Positions 9,022 through 18,634 of a stretch of DNA of 64,000 nt are shown here, piece after piece. Numbering within the stretch: the stretch's first letter is position 1; every line of letters starts with the position of its first letter. Under the pieces are notes generated by a model. The model was given only the letters and a program-made list of their open reading frames with translations, did not search any database and was not told the origin of the DNA. Source of the stretch: an uncultured Lachnospiraceae bacterium (GTDB lineage: Bacteria > Bacillota > Clostridia > Lachnospirales > Lachnospiraceae). Location: the NCBI GenBank assembly GCA_910584945.1, contig CAJUDY010000001.1, positions 31,279 to 95,278 on the forward strand. Reading direction: 5' to 3'. The position numbers were made by a program, and so were the translations under genes.

Positions 9022-10269
9022 ATGAATTTGCAAAAAAAGAGAGAAGACTTGGCCAGCCTGTTGGAGGTTATGTATCTGATATTGTTTGCTACCATAACGG
9101 CATATTTGGTTTTGGGCAGAACGGCATTTCCTATACCTTGGGATGCAATGATGAAGACCGAAGAAGAAGAGATACGGTTATGGTCGCGTTTATTTCTTGT
9201 GTCACCATACTATTTATTGGGTTTGACTGTTCTGCTGAGATATCTGATTCAGAAAAAATATGATTGGAAGATGATGATTCTTGGCGGAATCGTATTTTAT
9301 ATAGGCAGATATATCTGGCAGGAAGGGCTGCATTCCACGATTCTTCTGCTGACACTTCTGGTGGTAGGGGCCTATAAGATCTCCTGGAAAAAGATGATCA
9401 AATTATATTTCCTGGTAACAACCAGTATCTTGTTATTGGCAATTATCTGCTCGCTGGCTGGCTGGATTGATAATTATACTTATGTGTTGGAGAGAGGCAC
9501 AAGAAGGTCTTTTGGAATTCATTCTCCGCCGCAATTCGGGGCCTTTGTGTTTTTTCAGATCCTTTGCTGGTGGTATTTAAGAAAAGAAAAACTGACTTAT
9601 TTGGAAGCAGGGATAACCGCCGGCATTGCTTTCTTATTGAAAATATTTAGTGATGCAAGAACTGCCTATTTCTCTCTTTTTGCAGTTGCGGCAGTAATGA
9701 TCTGGCAGAGATACCGCCGCCAACAATTGCTGCAAAAAGGTGAGAGATATCAGATGAACAAAGTCTGGTCAGCGATTTTGACCCTGGCGCATCCTTTGGC
9801 TGCCATAATCATCACAGGGTTGACAGTTTCATATTCTGTGCAATCAGAATTTATGATAAAATTGAACAGTTGGCTTAGTGCCAGGCTTTCCCTGGGAAAA
9901 AAGGGGTTTGACGTATATGGGGTCAGACCATTTGGGAGTTATGTCCCGGCATATACCCATGCGGAAGAAGAAAAAGGGATATATTTTTTTGTTGACAGTT
10001 CTTATATTCAATTGATTGTAATATATGGAATTGTGGTATTGGCCATCGTGTTGCTGGCGTTTCTTTTTATCAGCAGCAGAGCGAGAATACAGGAAGATGC
10101 AATATTTTTATGGATTCTTGCGTTCTCTGCAGTTCATGGAATGATTGTTCCTTGTCTGATGGATCTGCAATTCTGTCCATTTTTACTCGCTGTCTTTACA
10201 GATACCAGTGACAGTAAGGGCATGGAGATCAAGGAGATATTTAGGAGCGTAAAATGGATAAAAAGATAA
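9022..10269 (+). CDS. O-antigen polymerase/ligase-like membrane protein (Wzy candidate)
   Basis: A 415-residue multi-pass membrane protein with about ten hydrophobic segments and a large extracytoplasmic loop (about residues 285-330), the layout of Wzy polymerases and O-antigen ligases. Motif-like stretches include 'RRSFGIHSPPQFGAF' and 'SDARTAYFSLF', typical of Firmicutes polysaccharide polymerases. It is first in the operon, directly after the promoter at 8947-8975, and overlaps the next gene by 16 nt. The likely role is joining undecaprenyl-linked repeat units outside the membrane. A second polymerase candidate (EpsG-like) occurs at 36772, so which repeat unit each handles is open. Confidence 0.75.
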   Translation: MNLQKKREDLASLLEVMYLILFATITAYLVLGRTAFPIPWDAMMKTEEEEIRLWSRLFLVSPYYLLGLTVLLRYLIQKKYDWKMMILGGIVFYIGRYIWQEGLHSTILLLTLLVVGAYKISWKKMIKLYFLVTTSILLLAIICSLAGWIDNYTYVLERGTRRSFGIHSPPQFGAFVFFQILCWWYLRKEKLTYLEAGITAGIAFLLKIFSDARTAYFSLFAVAAVMIWQRYRRQQLLQKGERYQMNKVWSAILTLAHPLAAIIITGLTVSYSVQSEFMIKLNSWLSARLSLGKKGFDVYGVRPFGSYVPAYTHAEEEKGIYFFVDSSYIQLIVIYGIVVLAIVLLAFLFISSRARIQEDAIFLWILAFSAVHGMIVPCLMDLQFCPFLLAVFTDTSDSKGMEIKEIFRSVKWIKR

Positions 10270-11435
10270 TGATATTGGGGAGTATACTGATCGCGATTCT
10301 TGTAGGGGGACTTTTTGAATATCAGAGACGAGATGACAGCTGGGAACTTGTATATGTGGCGGAGACTTTAGAACAGGCAAGGGAAGAGACGGTCAGAGGA
10401 TACAAAGAACCCGAGGAATTAATCGCATACATGTTTTACCAGATTCAGAATGGAGATCTGGATCTGGCGCTTAGAGGCTGCCCGGTTCAGCAGATGGCAG
10501 AGGGATTCTTGCTTCGTTCTTATATCGAATTTACAGAGAGTTATGAGCCAATGGAGATGCTTCCGCCAGCCGATCGAGACAGTACGGCATATGTGGGAAT
10601 ATCAAAGTTGCGTCTGGCGGATTATTATGCCAAGTGGATCGAAAAATGCGGAAGTATTATGGGGCCGGGACATCATGTAAAATTGCTTGATATGATAGAA
10701 GATGTGCCGGAAGAACCAGATGGGATGTATTATCAGAATCGTACGTCCATATGCGAGATTATTGGCGCGCAAAAGCTTCGGGAAATGTTGATTTATGCAG
10801 AGATCGACGGGGAAATAAAAGAACTTCGATGGACTTTGGCACGGCATGGAAGCCGGTGGCGAGTACTTTTGTTTACTTCCTTGGAGGGATATGGCGCGGA
10901 GCAGCCGGATGTGCGGGACAGTAAAGTTGTTTTGGATGATAAGCATGTGATTGATTATACATGTGAGGATGTGCTTCCGGTTAACTATATTGTGTTAAAT
11001 GACAATAGTGAGGAAAGTCCTGAAAAGTTGATTGAGAGGTTTTTCCTTTATCTAATGCGTGAAGACGTACTATCCGCAGCTTCCTATATGGAGTTATATG
11101 ATCCGGAGCAGCCGCTTCATACAAATATGGAGATACTGAAGAGTCATGCGGATGCAGGCGTACAATTTCAGAGTTTTTATTATAAAATGATTTTTGGAAA
11201 ACAGTGGAGATATGAATGGTATTTTAGGGATCTTGCGGTTCGGGCAAAGGATCTTGTAGAAGAGGTGGGGACAGAACAGGCGGTTACGATCGATTTGTGG
11301 TCAGTACAGGCTTTAACAGAGCCGTCCGAAGAACAGATGGTATATCAGGTGTCATACTTCTATGATAATAGTTATATGGCTACTTTCACACTGGTGAACC
11401 ATAATGGTTGGCGGATTCAGAGCATTGAGTGGTAG
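10254..11435 (+). CDS. Membrane-anchored or exported protein of unknown function
   Basis: 393 residues starting at an ATG with aggagcg upstream, overlapping the polymerase gene by 16 nt. An N-terminal hydrophobic segment (residues 4-20) acts as signal or anchor; the rest is soluble and acidic. The two halves look related: 'PEELIAYMFYQIQNGDLDLA' (about residue 46) and 'PEKLIERFFLYLMREDVLSA' (about residue 252) align, suggesting a duplicated NTF2-like fold. I do not recognise the family. Tight coupling to the polymerase suggests an extracytoplasmic partner in polymer assembly or length control, but this is inference from position only. Confidence 0.7.
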   Translation: MDKKIMILGSILIAILVGGLFEYQRRDDSWELVYVAETLEQAREETVRGYKEPEELIAYMFYQIQNGDLDLALRGCPVQQMAEGFLLRSYIEFTESYEPMEMLPPADRDSTAYVGISKLRLADYYAKWIEKCGSIMGPGHHVKLLDMIEDVPEEPDGMYYQNRTSICEIIGAQKLREMLIYAEIDGEIKELRWTLARHGSRWRVLLFTSLEGYGAEQPDVRDSKVVLDDKHVIDYTCEDVLPVNYIVLNDNSEESPEKLIERFFLYLMREDVLSAASYMELYDPEQPLHTNMEILKSHADAGVQFQSFYYKMIFGKQWRYEWYFRDLAVRAKDLVEEVGTEQAVTIDLWSVQALTEPSEEQMVYQVSYFYDNSYMATFTLVNHNGWRIQSIEW

Positions 11436-11450
11436 AGGGGCAAAAATGTT

Positions 11451-12368
11451 ATGGCAGAGATGAAAATGAGTTTTTCAGAATCATTTTATGAAGCAGAAGT
11501 CAGATGTGAGTATACAGTGGAGCCGGAGATGAAAAAAGTATGGGCAGTAGAATTGGATCTGCTGAACGAGCTGCTTCGAGTATGCAAAAAGCATAAGATT
11601 AAGGTAATGGCAACGGCAGGTACGCTGTTGGGCGCGGTTAGACATAAAGGCTTTATTCCGTGGGATAATGATATCGATATGATGGTGTCAAGAAAGGACT
11701 ACGAAAGACTTTGCAAAATCGCAGAGAAAGAGTTTTCTTATCCTTATTTTTTTCAAACAGAATATACAGATCCAGGAAGTCTAAGAGGGCATGCTCAGCT
11801 TCGCAACAGTTCCACTGCCGGGATACTGAAAGAGGAGGAGAAGGTCCCTTTTAATCAGGGAATTTTTATTGACATTTTTCCGTTAGATGCTGTAGTGGAG
11901 GATGAGGTAAAGTGGAAAAGACAGGGAAAAAGAGCGGAATATTGCAAAAATATGGCGCGCAGATTATATGTGTATACGGATGGCTATGAAGCGGTGACAC
12001 ATACGCTTGTAAGAAATTTCATTCATACGTTTGCCATGATGTTGAATAGAATCTATTCTTATGACCAGTGGTATGCCCGATTTGAACGGATTTGCGCCAG
12101 ATATAATGGTATGGAAACGAAGATGGTTTCCTGCCTTAGTTTTTTGTTTTGGAAAAAGAGTTTATGGAAAGTGCGCAGTGACTGTGAAGTGCCAGTGGAA
12201 CTGGACTTTGAGATGTTGAAAATACCTGTCCCATGTCATTATGAACAAGCCCTCCGGCAGGAATTTGGAGACTGGAAGAAAATGGTTAAGAATACTTCGG
12301 AACATGGGGGAATTATTTTTGATACGGAACGAAGCTATTTGGAGTATGTAAACGGCAGTCGGAAATGA
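11451..12368 (+). CDS. licD: LicD-family phosphotransferase
   Basis: 305 residues. The LicD core is clear: 'TAGTLLGAVRHKGFIPWDND' begins near residue 55 and the acidic metal site W71-D72-N73-D74-I75-D76 follows. LicD proteins are nucleotidyltransferase-fold enzymes that move phosphocholine or another phospho-ligand from a CDP-activated donor onto a sugar. No choline kinase, transporter or cytidylyltransferase gene (LicA, LicB, LicC) is in this window, so the donor is unknown. It lies 15 bases after the unknown exported protein in the same operon. The likely role is a phosphodiester decoration of the repeat unit in the cytoplasm. Confidence 0.9.
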   Translation: MAEMKMSFSESFYEAEVRCEYTVEPEMKKVWAVELDLLNELLRVCKKHKIKVMATAGTLLGAVRHKGFIPWDNDIDMMVSRKDYERLCKIAEKEFSYPYFFQTEYTDPGSLRGHAQLRNSSTAGILKEEEKVPFNQGIFIDIFPLDAVVEDEVKWKRQGKRAEYCKNMARRLYVYTDGYEAVTHTLVRNFIHTFAMMLNRIYSYDQWYARFERICARYNGMETKMVSCLSFLFWKKSLWKVRSDCEVPVELDFEMLKIPVPCHYEQALRQEFGDWKKMVKNTSEHGGIIFDTERSYLEYVNGSRK

Positions 12369-12386
12369 TAAAGGAGAATGGCTTCT

Positions 12387-13400
12387 ATGGAGAAAGTGCT
12401 TACGGTAGTAGTGCCTTCTTATAACGCAGAAAATTATTTGCAGGAAGATATTCCGTATTTTCTGGATGAGGAGATTCTGGACGATGTGGAAATATTAATT
12501 ATAAATGATGGCTCTCAGGACAGGACACAGAAAGTAGGAGAAAACTTTCAGGATCAATATCCTGATAGTGTCCGCGTAATAAATAAAGAAAATGGGGGAC
12601 ATGGCTCAGCAGTAAATGTCGGAATCCGGGAAGCGAAGGGAAAGTATCTGAAAATTGTGGATGCGGACGACTGGGTTCATACGGCGAGTTTTAAAAAACT
12701 GGTGAAAGAGCTGAAAACAGAATCCAATGATCTGATACTCCATCCCTTTCATTATGTGAATGACGGAACAGGGGCGAGAGAAGATGGGCTTCCAATGAAG
12801 CAAGAGCAGTGGGAAATGATCGAATATGGGCGTTCCTACGAATTGGAAGAGGTTCTTGGACAGATCAAGGATGATTTTTTGATGCATGAGATTACCTATC
12901 GAACCGCTCTTTTAAGAGAGCATCCTATACAGTTGGACGAGAATCATTTTTATGTGGATCAGGAATATGTGTTGTATCCGGTTCCCTTTATCAAGACGGT
13001 GGTGTTTTATCCAGAATATGTGTATCAATATCGGATCGCTACTTTGGGGCAAAGCATGAATTGGAATAATATGATAAAAAACCGTGATATGCACGGGGAG
13101 GTTTTGCTCAATATCATAAAGTATTACGACACATTAAAAGCATCGCTTACCGATGAGCGTAAGGATTTTTTTGTATACCGCTGCGCCAAAATGCTGAATA
13201 CCCAGGCGAGTATTTATCTGATGATGGAAGAATGCGGACAGGCGAAAAAAGAGATGAGACAGTTCGAGAAAAAAATCCAAAATAAATATCCGGAAGTATA
13301 TAGATATCCTTACTCCAGAAAAATGCAGCTTCTCCGTCATTTGAGATATATGGGATTCCGGGTGGTTTCGGCATATGCGAAGAGAGTAAATGTAACATGA
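12387..13400 (+). CDS. Family 2 glycosyltransferase
   Basis: The upstream ATG at 12378 lies one base from the aaggag site (12371-12376), so ATG 12387, 10 bases after it, is preferred; this gives 337 residues. The GT-A nucleotide-binding domain opens with 'TVVVPSYNAENYL', then 'INDGSQDRT', 'NGGHGSAVNVG' and the metal-binding 'VDADDW'. The C-terminal 100 residues are helical and basic. It should add one sugar to the lipid-linked repeat unit on the cytoplasmic membrane face. Donor and acceptor cannot be told from sequence. The stop overlaps the start of the flippase gene (ATGA, 13397-13400), so the two are translationally coupled. Confidence 0.9.
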   Translation: MEKVLTVVVPSYNAENYLQEDIPYFLDEEILDDVEILIINDGSQDRTQKVGENFQDQYPDSVRVINKENGGHGSAVNVGIREAKGKYLKIVDADDWVHTASFKKLVKELKTESNDLILHPFHYVNDGTGAREDGLPMKQEQWEMIEYGRSYELEEVLGQIKDDFLMHEITYRTALLREHPIQLDENHFYVDQEYVLYPVPFIKTVVFYPEYVYQYRIATLGQSMNWNNMIKNRDMHGEVLLNIIKYYDTLKASLTDERKDFFVYRCAKMLNTQASIYLMMEECGQAKKEMRQFEKKIQNKYPEVYRYPYSRKMQLLRHLRYMGFRVVSAYAKRVNVT

Positions 13401-14842
13401 GTGGGATCAGTATTCGGAAAAACTATATTTACAACACCTTATATCAGATCTTGTCATTGATTACTCCGTTGATTACCGCCCCTTATGCTTCCAGGATTTT
13501 TGGAGCGGATGGAACGGGGATTCAAAGCTATACCAATTCCATTAATTCGTATTTTTTGCTGTTCGCCATGTTGGGAGTGGAGACGTACGGACAGCGTGAA
13601 ATTGCAAGGCATAGAGATGATAAAGAAGCAAGCAGCAGAATTTTTTGGGAAATTGTACTGATGACATTTATCACTACAGGAATTTGCATGGTGGGATGGG
13701 GGATGCTGATCTGCCTGGCAGAAGAATATACGATGTATTATGCGGTGTTAACGATTACACTGCTGGCGGAGCCATTTAATATTTCCTGGTTTTTTGGCGG
13801 ACAGGAACAGTTTAAATATGTAGTGCTGAGAAATACATTTTTCCGCCTTGCTGGAATCGCAGTTTTATTCTTGTTTGTCCGCGAAAAAAATGATTTGTTA
13901 TTGTATATGGGATTGCTTGCATCTGCAGGATTTTTAGGGAATCTTTCCATGTGGACCTATCTGCCCCAATTTCTCGTCAAAGTGAATGTAAGAGAATTAA
14001 ACATCAAAAGACATTTTCGGGAAACGGTTATTTATTTTATACCAACGGTGGCGACGTCTGTTTATACAGTATTGGATAAGACAATGATCGGTGTGCTGAC
14101 AGAAAGCGAGACAGAAAATGGATACTATGAGCAGGCAACTAAAATCGTCAATATTGCGAAAGCCATGATATTTTCTTTGAATACGGTGATGTCTGCAAGA
14201 ATGTCTTATTTATTTTCGGTAAACAGGACAGAAGAGATAAAAGCAAAGTTGAATAAGTCATTCAGCTTTTTGATGTTAGCGGGAATCCCGATGACACTGG
14301 GAATTATAGGGATTGCTGAGAATTTTGTTCCCTGGTTTTTTGGAGATGGATATGAAAAAACGATCCGTCTGCTTTGGGTTTTGAGTCCTTTGATTGTGGT
14401 CATCAGTATCAGCAACTGTCTGGGCGGTCAATATCTAACTCCCAGCGGGCAGCGGGCACGCAGTACGAAGGGAATATTGGCAGGAGCGGGAATCAATTTT
14501 TTATTGAACTTGTTATTAATTCCGTGGCTGGCATCTGTAGGAGCGGCAATCGCCTCCGTGGCCGCAGAAATGGTGATTAGTACGGTCTATGTGCATATGA
14601 GTAAAGGTTATGCAGACTGGAAAATGATCTGGAAAAATATGTGGAAACGTCTGATCGCAGGAAGTGTGATGCTTTTTGCGGTGCTTCTGATTGCCCGAGG
14701 ACATTCCGGGGTTGTATGGATTACAATGGTACAGGTCTGTGTGGGCGGCGGCATTTACTTTATCATGTTATATTTGGAAAAGGATCACTTGATCATAGAA
14801 CTTTTGGAAGAAATCCGGGAAAAAATCAGAAAAAAATCATGA
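13397..14842 (+). CDS. Wzx-type polysaccharide flippase (first of two)
   Basis: A 481-residue protein of about 12-14 membrane segments, the usual size of Wzx/MVF-superfamily flippases. The N-terminus 'YNTLYQILSLITPLITAPYA' and 'RIFGADGTGIQSY' are highly typical of the family, as is 'EPFNISWFFGGQEQF' around residue 125. It moves undecaprenyl-pyrophosphate-linked repeat units across the membrane for the polymerase. A second, only distantly similar flippase is at 19791, so this operon may export two different units or carry a remnant of a replaced cluster. Confidence 0.92.
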   Translation: MSGISIRKNYIYNTLYQILSLITPLITAPYASRIFGADGTGIQSYTNSINSYFLLFAMLGVETYGQREIARHRDDKEASSRIFWEIVLMTFITTGICMVGWGMLICLAEEYTMYYAVLTITLLAEPFNISWFFGGQEQFKYVVLRNTFFRLAGIAVLFLFVREKNDLLLYMGLLASAGFLGNLSMWTYLPQFLVKVNVRELNIKRHFRETVIYFIPTVATSVYTVLDKTMIGVLTESETENGYYEQATKIVNIAKAMIFSLNTVMSARMSYLFSVNRTEEIKAKLNKSFSFLMLAGIPMTLGIIGIAENFVPWFFGDGYEKTIRLLWVLSPLIVVISISNCLGGQYLTPSGQRARSTKGILAGAGINFLLNLLLIPWLASVGAAIASVAAEMVISTVYVHMSKGYADWKMIWKNMWKRLIAGSVMLFAVLLIARGHSGVVWITMVQVCVGGGIYFIMLYLEKDHLIIELLEEIREKIRKKS

Positions 14843-14879
14843 ACAGAGAATGCGGTGCGATCTGACAGCAGGAGGAAGT

Positions 14880-16421
14880 ATGTATCTGGCAGGAAAAATT
14901 TTGCTTACCATATATTTGTATTGTATCAGCTATTTTTATACACTATCAGTTCCGTGGTCATGGACTTCCCTGTTAAGAATCGCAGGTATATATGCAGCAG
15001 TGCATTTTTTGTGTAAAAAATTGACCAATATAAAGATTACAATTACGACGGGCAGAGGAGCAGTGAACTGGAAATTTGGCTCTTGTGTGTTTGCGGGAAC
15101 TCTTGTGGTAATGCTGCTTTATTATGCAGGCTATTATCCGGGAGGGTTGAATCCGGATACATTTAATCAATGGTATCAGGTGGAGAAAGGTTTTTTATTG
15201 GACTGGCATCCGGCAATACACACGCTCTTGTTTTTGAAGCTGCCTTCTTTGATCTGGAATAACCTGGGATCTGCCAGTTTGATGCAGATCATCTGGCTGT
15301 CATTAGCTATAGCATATCTTGGAATCGTAATGGAAAGATGGGGGATCAAAAAGGGTTGGATTTGTGCTGCATTAACTTTGGGAATTTTGAATCCGGCATC
15401 TGCGATTACGCTGTCCTTTGTCTGGAAAGATACCGCTTTGACCATCTTTGCAGTTGTGTTGGTGGGACAGATTATGGAGATTGTGTTTTCGGATGGGGAG
15501 TGGCTGAAACAGTGGAAGCATTCGTTGGTTTTTGGCTTGTTTGGGGCTCTTGCCATGCTGATGCGTCACAATGCGATTCTGCTGGTGGCTCCTATGATGT
15601 TTCTGGTAATTATCATATATTGGCAAAAAGTAAAGTACGCCTGTATTCTTTCCGGTATATGGATGATGTTTTTCGTTGTGGGAATCAAGGGACCATTGTA
15701 CCATATACTGGGGGTTCAGAGTCATCCTCAGGTTGCGGCAGAGATGTTGGGCGTTCCTATGACCATACTTGCAAACGTCTTGGTTCATGAGCCGGACTCT
15801 CTGGACGAAGATGCACGAGAATTCCTTTACCGTATTGGTGATCAGGAGCTTTGGGAGAATACTTATCAGGAAGGAAGCTGGAACAGTGCAAAATGGATGG
15901 GGGCAGATATTTCCAATGATGTGATAGAGGAAGTTGGGGCAGCCAACGTGCTTGGGTATACATGGCATGCGGTACAGAAAGAGCCGTATTATGCTTATCG
16001 GGCAGTGGTGAAGCTGTTTGAAGTTGTCTGGAAACCATTAGGTAGCAATGTGACATGGAGTTATTATATCAATATACGGAGTAATAGTTACGGATATGAA
16101 ACAAAAGGTATCTCATGGCTGCAAAAAGTATTGGATTTGTTTAGGCAGATATCGGTGGATGGAATATGTTTCACTACCTGGGGATGGCATATTGGTTTTT
16201 TCACGATCTTGCTTCTTTTTGCAGGAATCAGCCGATTAAAAGGGGGATTGGCCCAATGTATTTATTGGGTGCCGATGCTGTGTTATAATTTTGGAACGGC
16301 GTTTGTTTTATGCGGTCCAGATTTTCGCTTTTTTTCTTTTAATACGGTAGTGACATTTCCGGTATTGTTGGCAATTTTCAGCGAAAAAAAGAAGGTTTCT
16401 GAAGATGAAACAGTTGGTTAA
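14880..16421 (+). CDS. DUF6020-like multi-pass membrane protein
   Basis: ATG 14880 is preferred because ggagg (14871-14875) sits just before it; the product is 513 residues. It has about 12 hydrophobic segments. Conserved-looking stretches are 'GYYPGGLNPDTFNQW', 'DWHPAIHTLLFLKLP', 'SFVWKDTALTIFAV' and 'MRHNAILLVAPM'; the same positions recur in the protein at 56973-58613. This is the pattern I associate with the DUF6020 family, membrane proteins common in Lachnospiraceae glycan loci. The acidic and His residues in the first extracytoplasmic loop resemble GT-C glycosyltransferases, so a polyprenyl-phosphate-sugar-dependent transferase is a reasonable guess, not shown. Confidence 0.8.
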   Translation: MYLAGKILLTIYLYCISYFYTLSVPWSWTSLLRIAGIYAAVHFLCKKLTNIKITITTGRGAVNWKFGSCVFAGTLVVMLLYYAGYYPGGLNPDTFNQWYQVEKGFLLDWHPAIHTLLFLKLPSLIWNNLGSASLMQIIWLSLAIAYLGIVMERWGIKKGWICAALTLGILNPASAITLSFVWKDTALTIFAVVLVGQIMEIVFSDGEWLKQWKHSLVFGLFGALAMLMRHNAILLVAPMMFLVIIIYWQKVKYACILSGIWMMFFVVGIKGPLYHILGVQSHPQVAAEMLGVPMTILANVLVHEPDSLDEDAREFLYRIGDQELWENTYQEGSWNSAKWMGADISNDVIEEVGAANVLGYTWHAVQKEPYYAYRAVVKLFEVVWKPLGSNVTWSYYINIRSNSYGYETKGISWLQKVLDLFRQISVDGICFTTWGWHIGFFTILLLFAGISRLKGGLAQCIYWVPMLCYNFGTAFVLCGPDFRFFSFNTVVTFPVLLAIFSEKKKVSEDETVG

Positions 16422-16497
16422 GGGATTTGAAATGTTACAATTTTTGCGTTTGGGTTAAGAATGAGACGAACGTCTTTACATCAGGGAAGTGTGAAAA

Positions 16498-17475
16498 GTG
16501 CAAAGTAAAATGATATTTTCAATTGTTGTACCAGTGTATAATGTGAAACCATATTTAAAGAAATGTATAGACTCGCTGGTTAACCAGAAAAGTATGGAAG
16601 ATCAACTGGAAATACTATTGGTTGATGACGGAAGCCGGGATGGCAGTGGCGTATTATGTGATAATATGGAAAAAGAGTTTTCGCAGATTCGCGTATTCCA
16701 CAAGGAGAACGGCGGGCTTTCTTCGGCAAGAAATAAAGGAATTGAGCACGCACAGGGCGAATATATACTTTTTGTTGACTCTGATGATTACATTGAGAAA
16801 CATACATGCCGCGTTCTAAAAAATACAATCAGAAAATATGGTTCGGCAGATGTGCTTTTTTTTGATGGCGTAGAAGATACAGGTAATGTTCAGGCATCTA
16901 TGAAAAGAATCCGTGAAAAGGATACAAAATGTACACAGAGTGGGAAAGAATATTTGCTGGAACATTATAAAACAAGAAACCTAAATGTGGAGGCGTGTCT
17001 ATATGCATATAGAAGAGAATTTTTGATTGCTAATCATTTGAGATTCAAAGAAGGAATTCTGCATGAGGATGTGGAGTTCACTCCCAGAGCGTTGCTTCTA
17101 TGTGGAATGATCATTGAGCTTCCGGATTCGCTGTATCATTACATGGTTCGCGAAAATTCCATCAGCACGCAGAAAAACAGGGAAAAAAATATGAAAGATT
17201 TGTTTGCTACTCTGGGGCAGCAGGCTCAAATAGCAGAGCGGCAGGAGCCCGAACTGAGAAAATGGATGAAAAATGCGATCCTAGACAGTTATTTAAATAT
17301 GGTTCAGGATGCGAGAATGTACCAGAAGCAGTATCGAGGATTACTGGACAAGCGTTTTTTGCTTGGAAAGGCGGCAACGCCCTGGAATCATATGCGGGTC
17401 ATCATCTGCCTAATCAATGTAAAATGGTATTGTAAGATAAATGATCTTTATAAAAAGATAAGAAGTGGACAATAA
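16498..17475 (+). CDS. Family 2 glycosyltransferase
   Basis: 325 residues from GTG 16498, which has aggga about 10 bases upstream; ATG 16510 is an alternative start. GT-A motifs are textbook: 'FSIVVPVYNVKPYLKKCIDS', 'LLVDDGSRDGSG', 'ENGGLSSARNKGI' and the metal-binding 'FVDSDDYIE' near residue 95. The C-terminal third is helical and basic, as in membrane-associated capsular glycosyltransferases of the EpsJ/CpsI type. A 76-bp gap separates it from the preceding membrane gene, with no clear promoter. It should add one sugar to the repeat unit; the linkage is unknown. Confidence 0.92.
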   Translation: MQSKMIFSIVVPVYNVKPYLKKCIDSLVNQKSMEDQLEILLVDDGSRDGSGVLCDNMEKEFSQIRVFHKENGGLSSARNKGIEHAQGEYILFVDSDDYIEKHTCRVLKNTIRKYGSADVLFFDGVEDTGNVQASMKRIREKDTKCTQSGKEYLLEHYKTRNLNVEACLYAYRREFLIANHLRFKEGILHEDVEFTPRALLLCGMIIELPDSLYHYMVRENSISTQKNREKNMKDLFATLGQQAQIAERQEPELRKWMKNAILDSYLNMVQDARMYQKQYRGLLDKRFLLGKAATPWNHMRVIICLINVKWYCKINDLYKKIRSGQ

Positions 17476-17479
17476 AAAT

Positions 17480-18619
17480 ATGAATGAAACCATAGCAATT
17501 GTAGTTGTTGGATATAATCGTCCGGATTCCATGAGACGGATTTTGGAATCGTTGAAAATGGCGGAATATAATGAGAAGGATATCCCGCTGGTTATCAGCA
17601 TCGATCATAGTGGAAATGAAGAAGTGCTGGAGGCAGCCAACCAGTTTTCCTGGTCACATGGTCCCAAGAGAGTGATCGCGCATCCGGAACGCCTGGGCCT
17701 TCGCAGACACATCATTTCCTGTGGAGATCTTACAAAAGAATATGGTGCGGTAATGATTCTGGAGGATGATTTATATGTGTCTCCGGACTTTTATCATTAT
17801 GCATCACAGACATTAAAGTATTATGGAGAAGATGCTCATATAGCAGGGATTTCACTAAATACCAGAAAAGAGCTTTTGGAAAGTCCGTATCCATTTTATC
17901 CGCTGCATACGGGATATGATGTGTTTTTCCAGCAGTTTGCATCTTCCTGGGGACAGGTATGGAATGTGCGGATGTGGGAGGACTTTAAAGCGTGGTATGA
18001 AAACCATCAGACGCTGCCCCAGAGCGTGTATGTTCCCCGGACCATTCTGAATTACCCGGAGACTTCTTGGGCAAAATTTTATCAAACGTATGTGGTAGAA
18101 GAAAATAAATATTATGTGTTCAGCTATGACTCTCTGACGACGAATTTTGGAGACGCGGGAGAGCATTTTGCTCACAATTCCTCTGCATTTCAGTCCGTTC
18201 TCTTTTATGGAAAAAAAGAATATCGGTTGCCGGAGTTTGAGCAGGGGGTCAAATATGATATCTATGGAGAACCGGTAGGGCTTGGAGTTTATCTGGGAAT
18301 ACCAGACAAGGAGCTTACCTGTGATCTGTGGGGAAGGAAACAGGAGGCGTCTTACCGAAGATATTTGCTGACCTGCTGTAAACGGCCTTATAAACAAATC
18401 TGTCAATACTCCATGTGTATGAAACCGATGGAGCTTAATATTATTCGAAATATCACGGGAGAAGGCATATACCTCTATGATACCACCATCCCCGAACCGG
18501 AAAACAGATTGGATAAGACGGATCAGTATCGATTTCTGGAATATGGGTATGGGGTATTGAACGGACGGGACTTGTTAAAATGGGCTTTGGAACGTATGAA
18601 GCAGAAGTATATCAGATAA
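17480..18619 (+). CDS. GT-A-fold glycosyltransferase (HlpA-like)
   Basis: ATG 17480 lies 4 bases after the previous stop; an in-frame GTG at 17465 is possible. The 379-residue protein opens with 'ETIAIVVVGYNRPDSMRRIL' and carries an acidic 'ILEDDLYVSPDFYHY' near residue 90, which matches the DXD-like region of GT-A enzymes of the HlpA/GNT-I-like group rather than ordinary GT2. 'QQFASSWGQVWNVRMWEDF' (about 155) is also typical of that group. It is probably a cytoplasmic transferase for a repeat-unit residue or side branch. The family label is moderately sure, the substrate unknown. Confidence 0.8.
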   Translation: MNETIAIVVVGYNRPDSMRRILESLKMAEYNEKDIPLVISIDHSGNEEVLEAANQFSWSHGPKRVIAHPERLGLRRHIISCGDLTKEYGAVMILEDDLYVSPDFYHYASQTLKYYGEDAHIAGISLNTRKELLESPYPFYPLHTGYDVFFQQFASSWGQVWNVRMWEDFKAWYENHQTLPQSVYVPRTILNYPETSWAKFYQTYVVEENKYYVFSYDSLTTNFGDAGEHFAHNSSAFQSVLFYGKKEYRLPEFEQGVKYDIYGEPVGLGVYLGIPDKELTCDLWGRKQEASYRRYLLTCCKRPYKQICQYSMCMKPMELNIIRNITGEGIYLYDTTIPEPENRLDKTDQYRFLEYGYGVLNGRDLLKWALERMKQKYIR

Positions 18620-18634
18620 GACAGGTGCGTGTTT

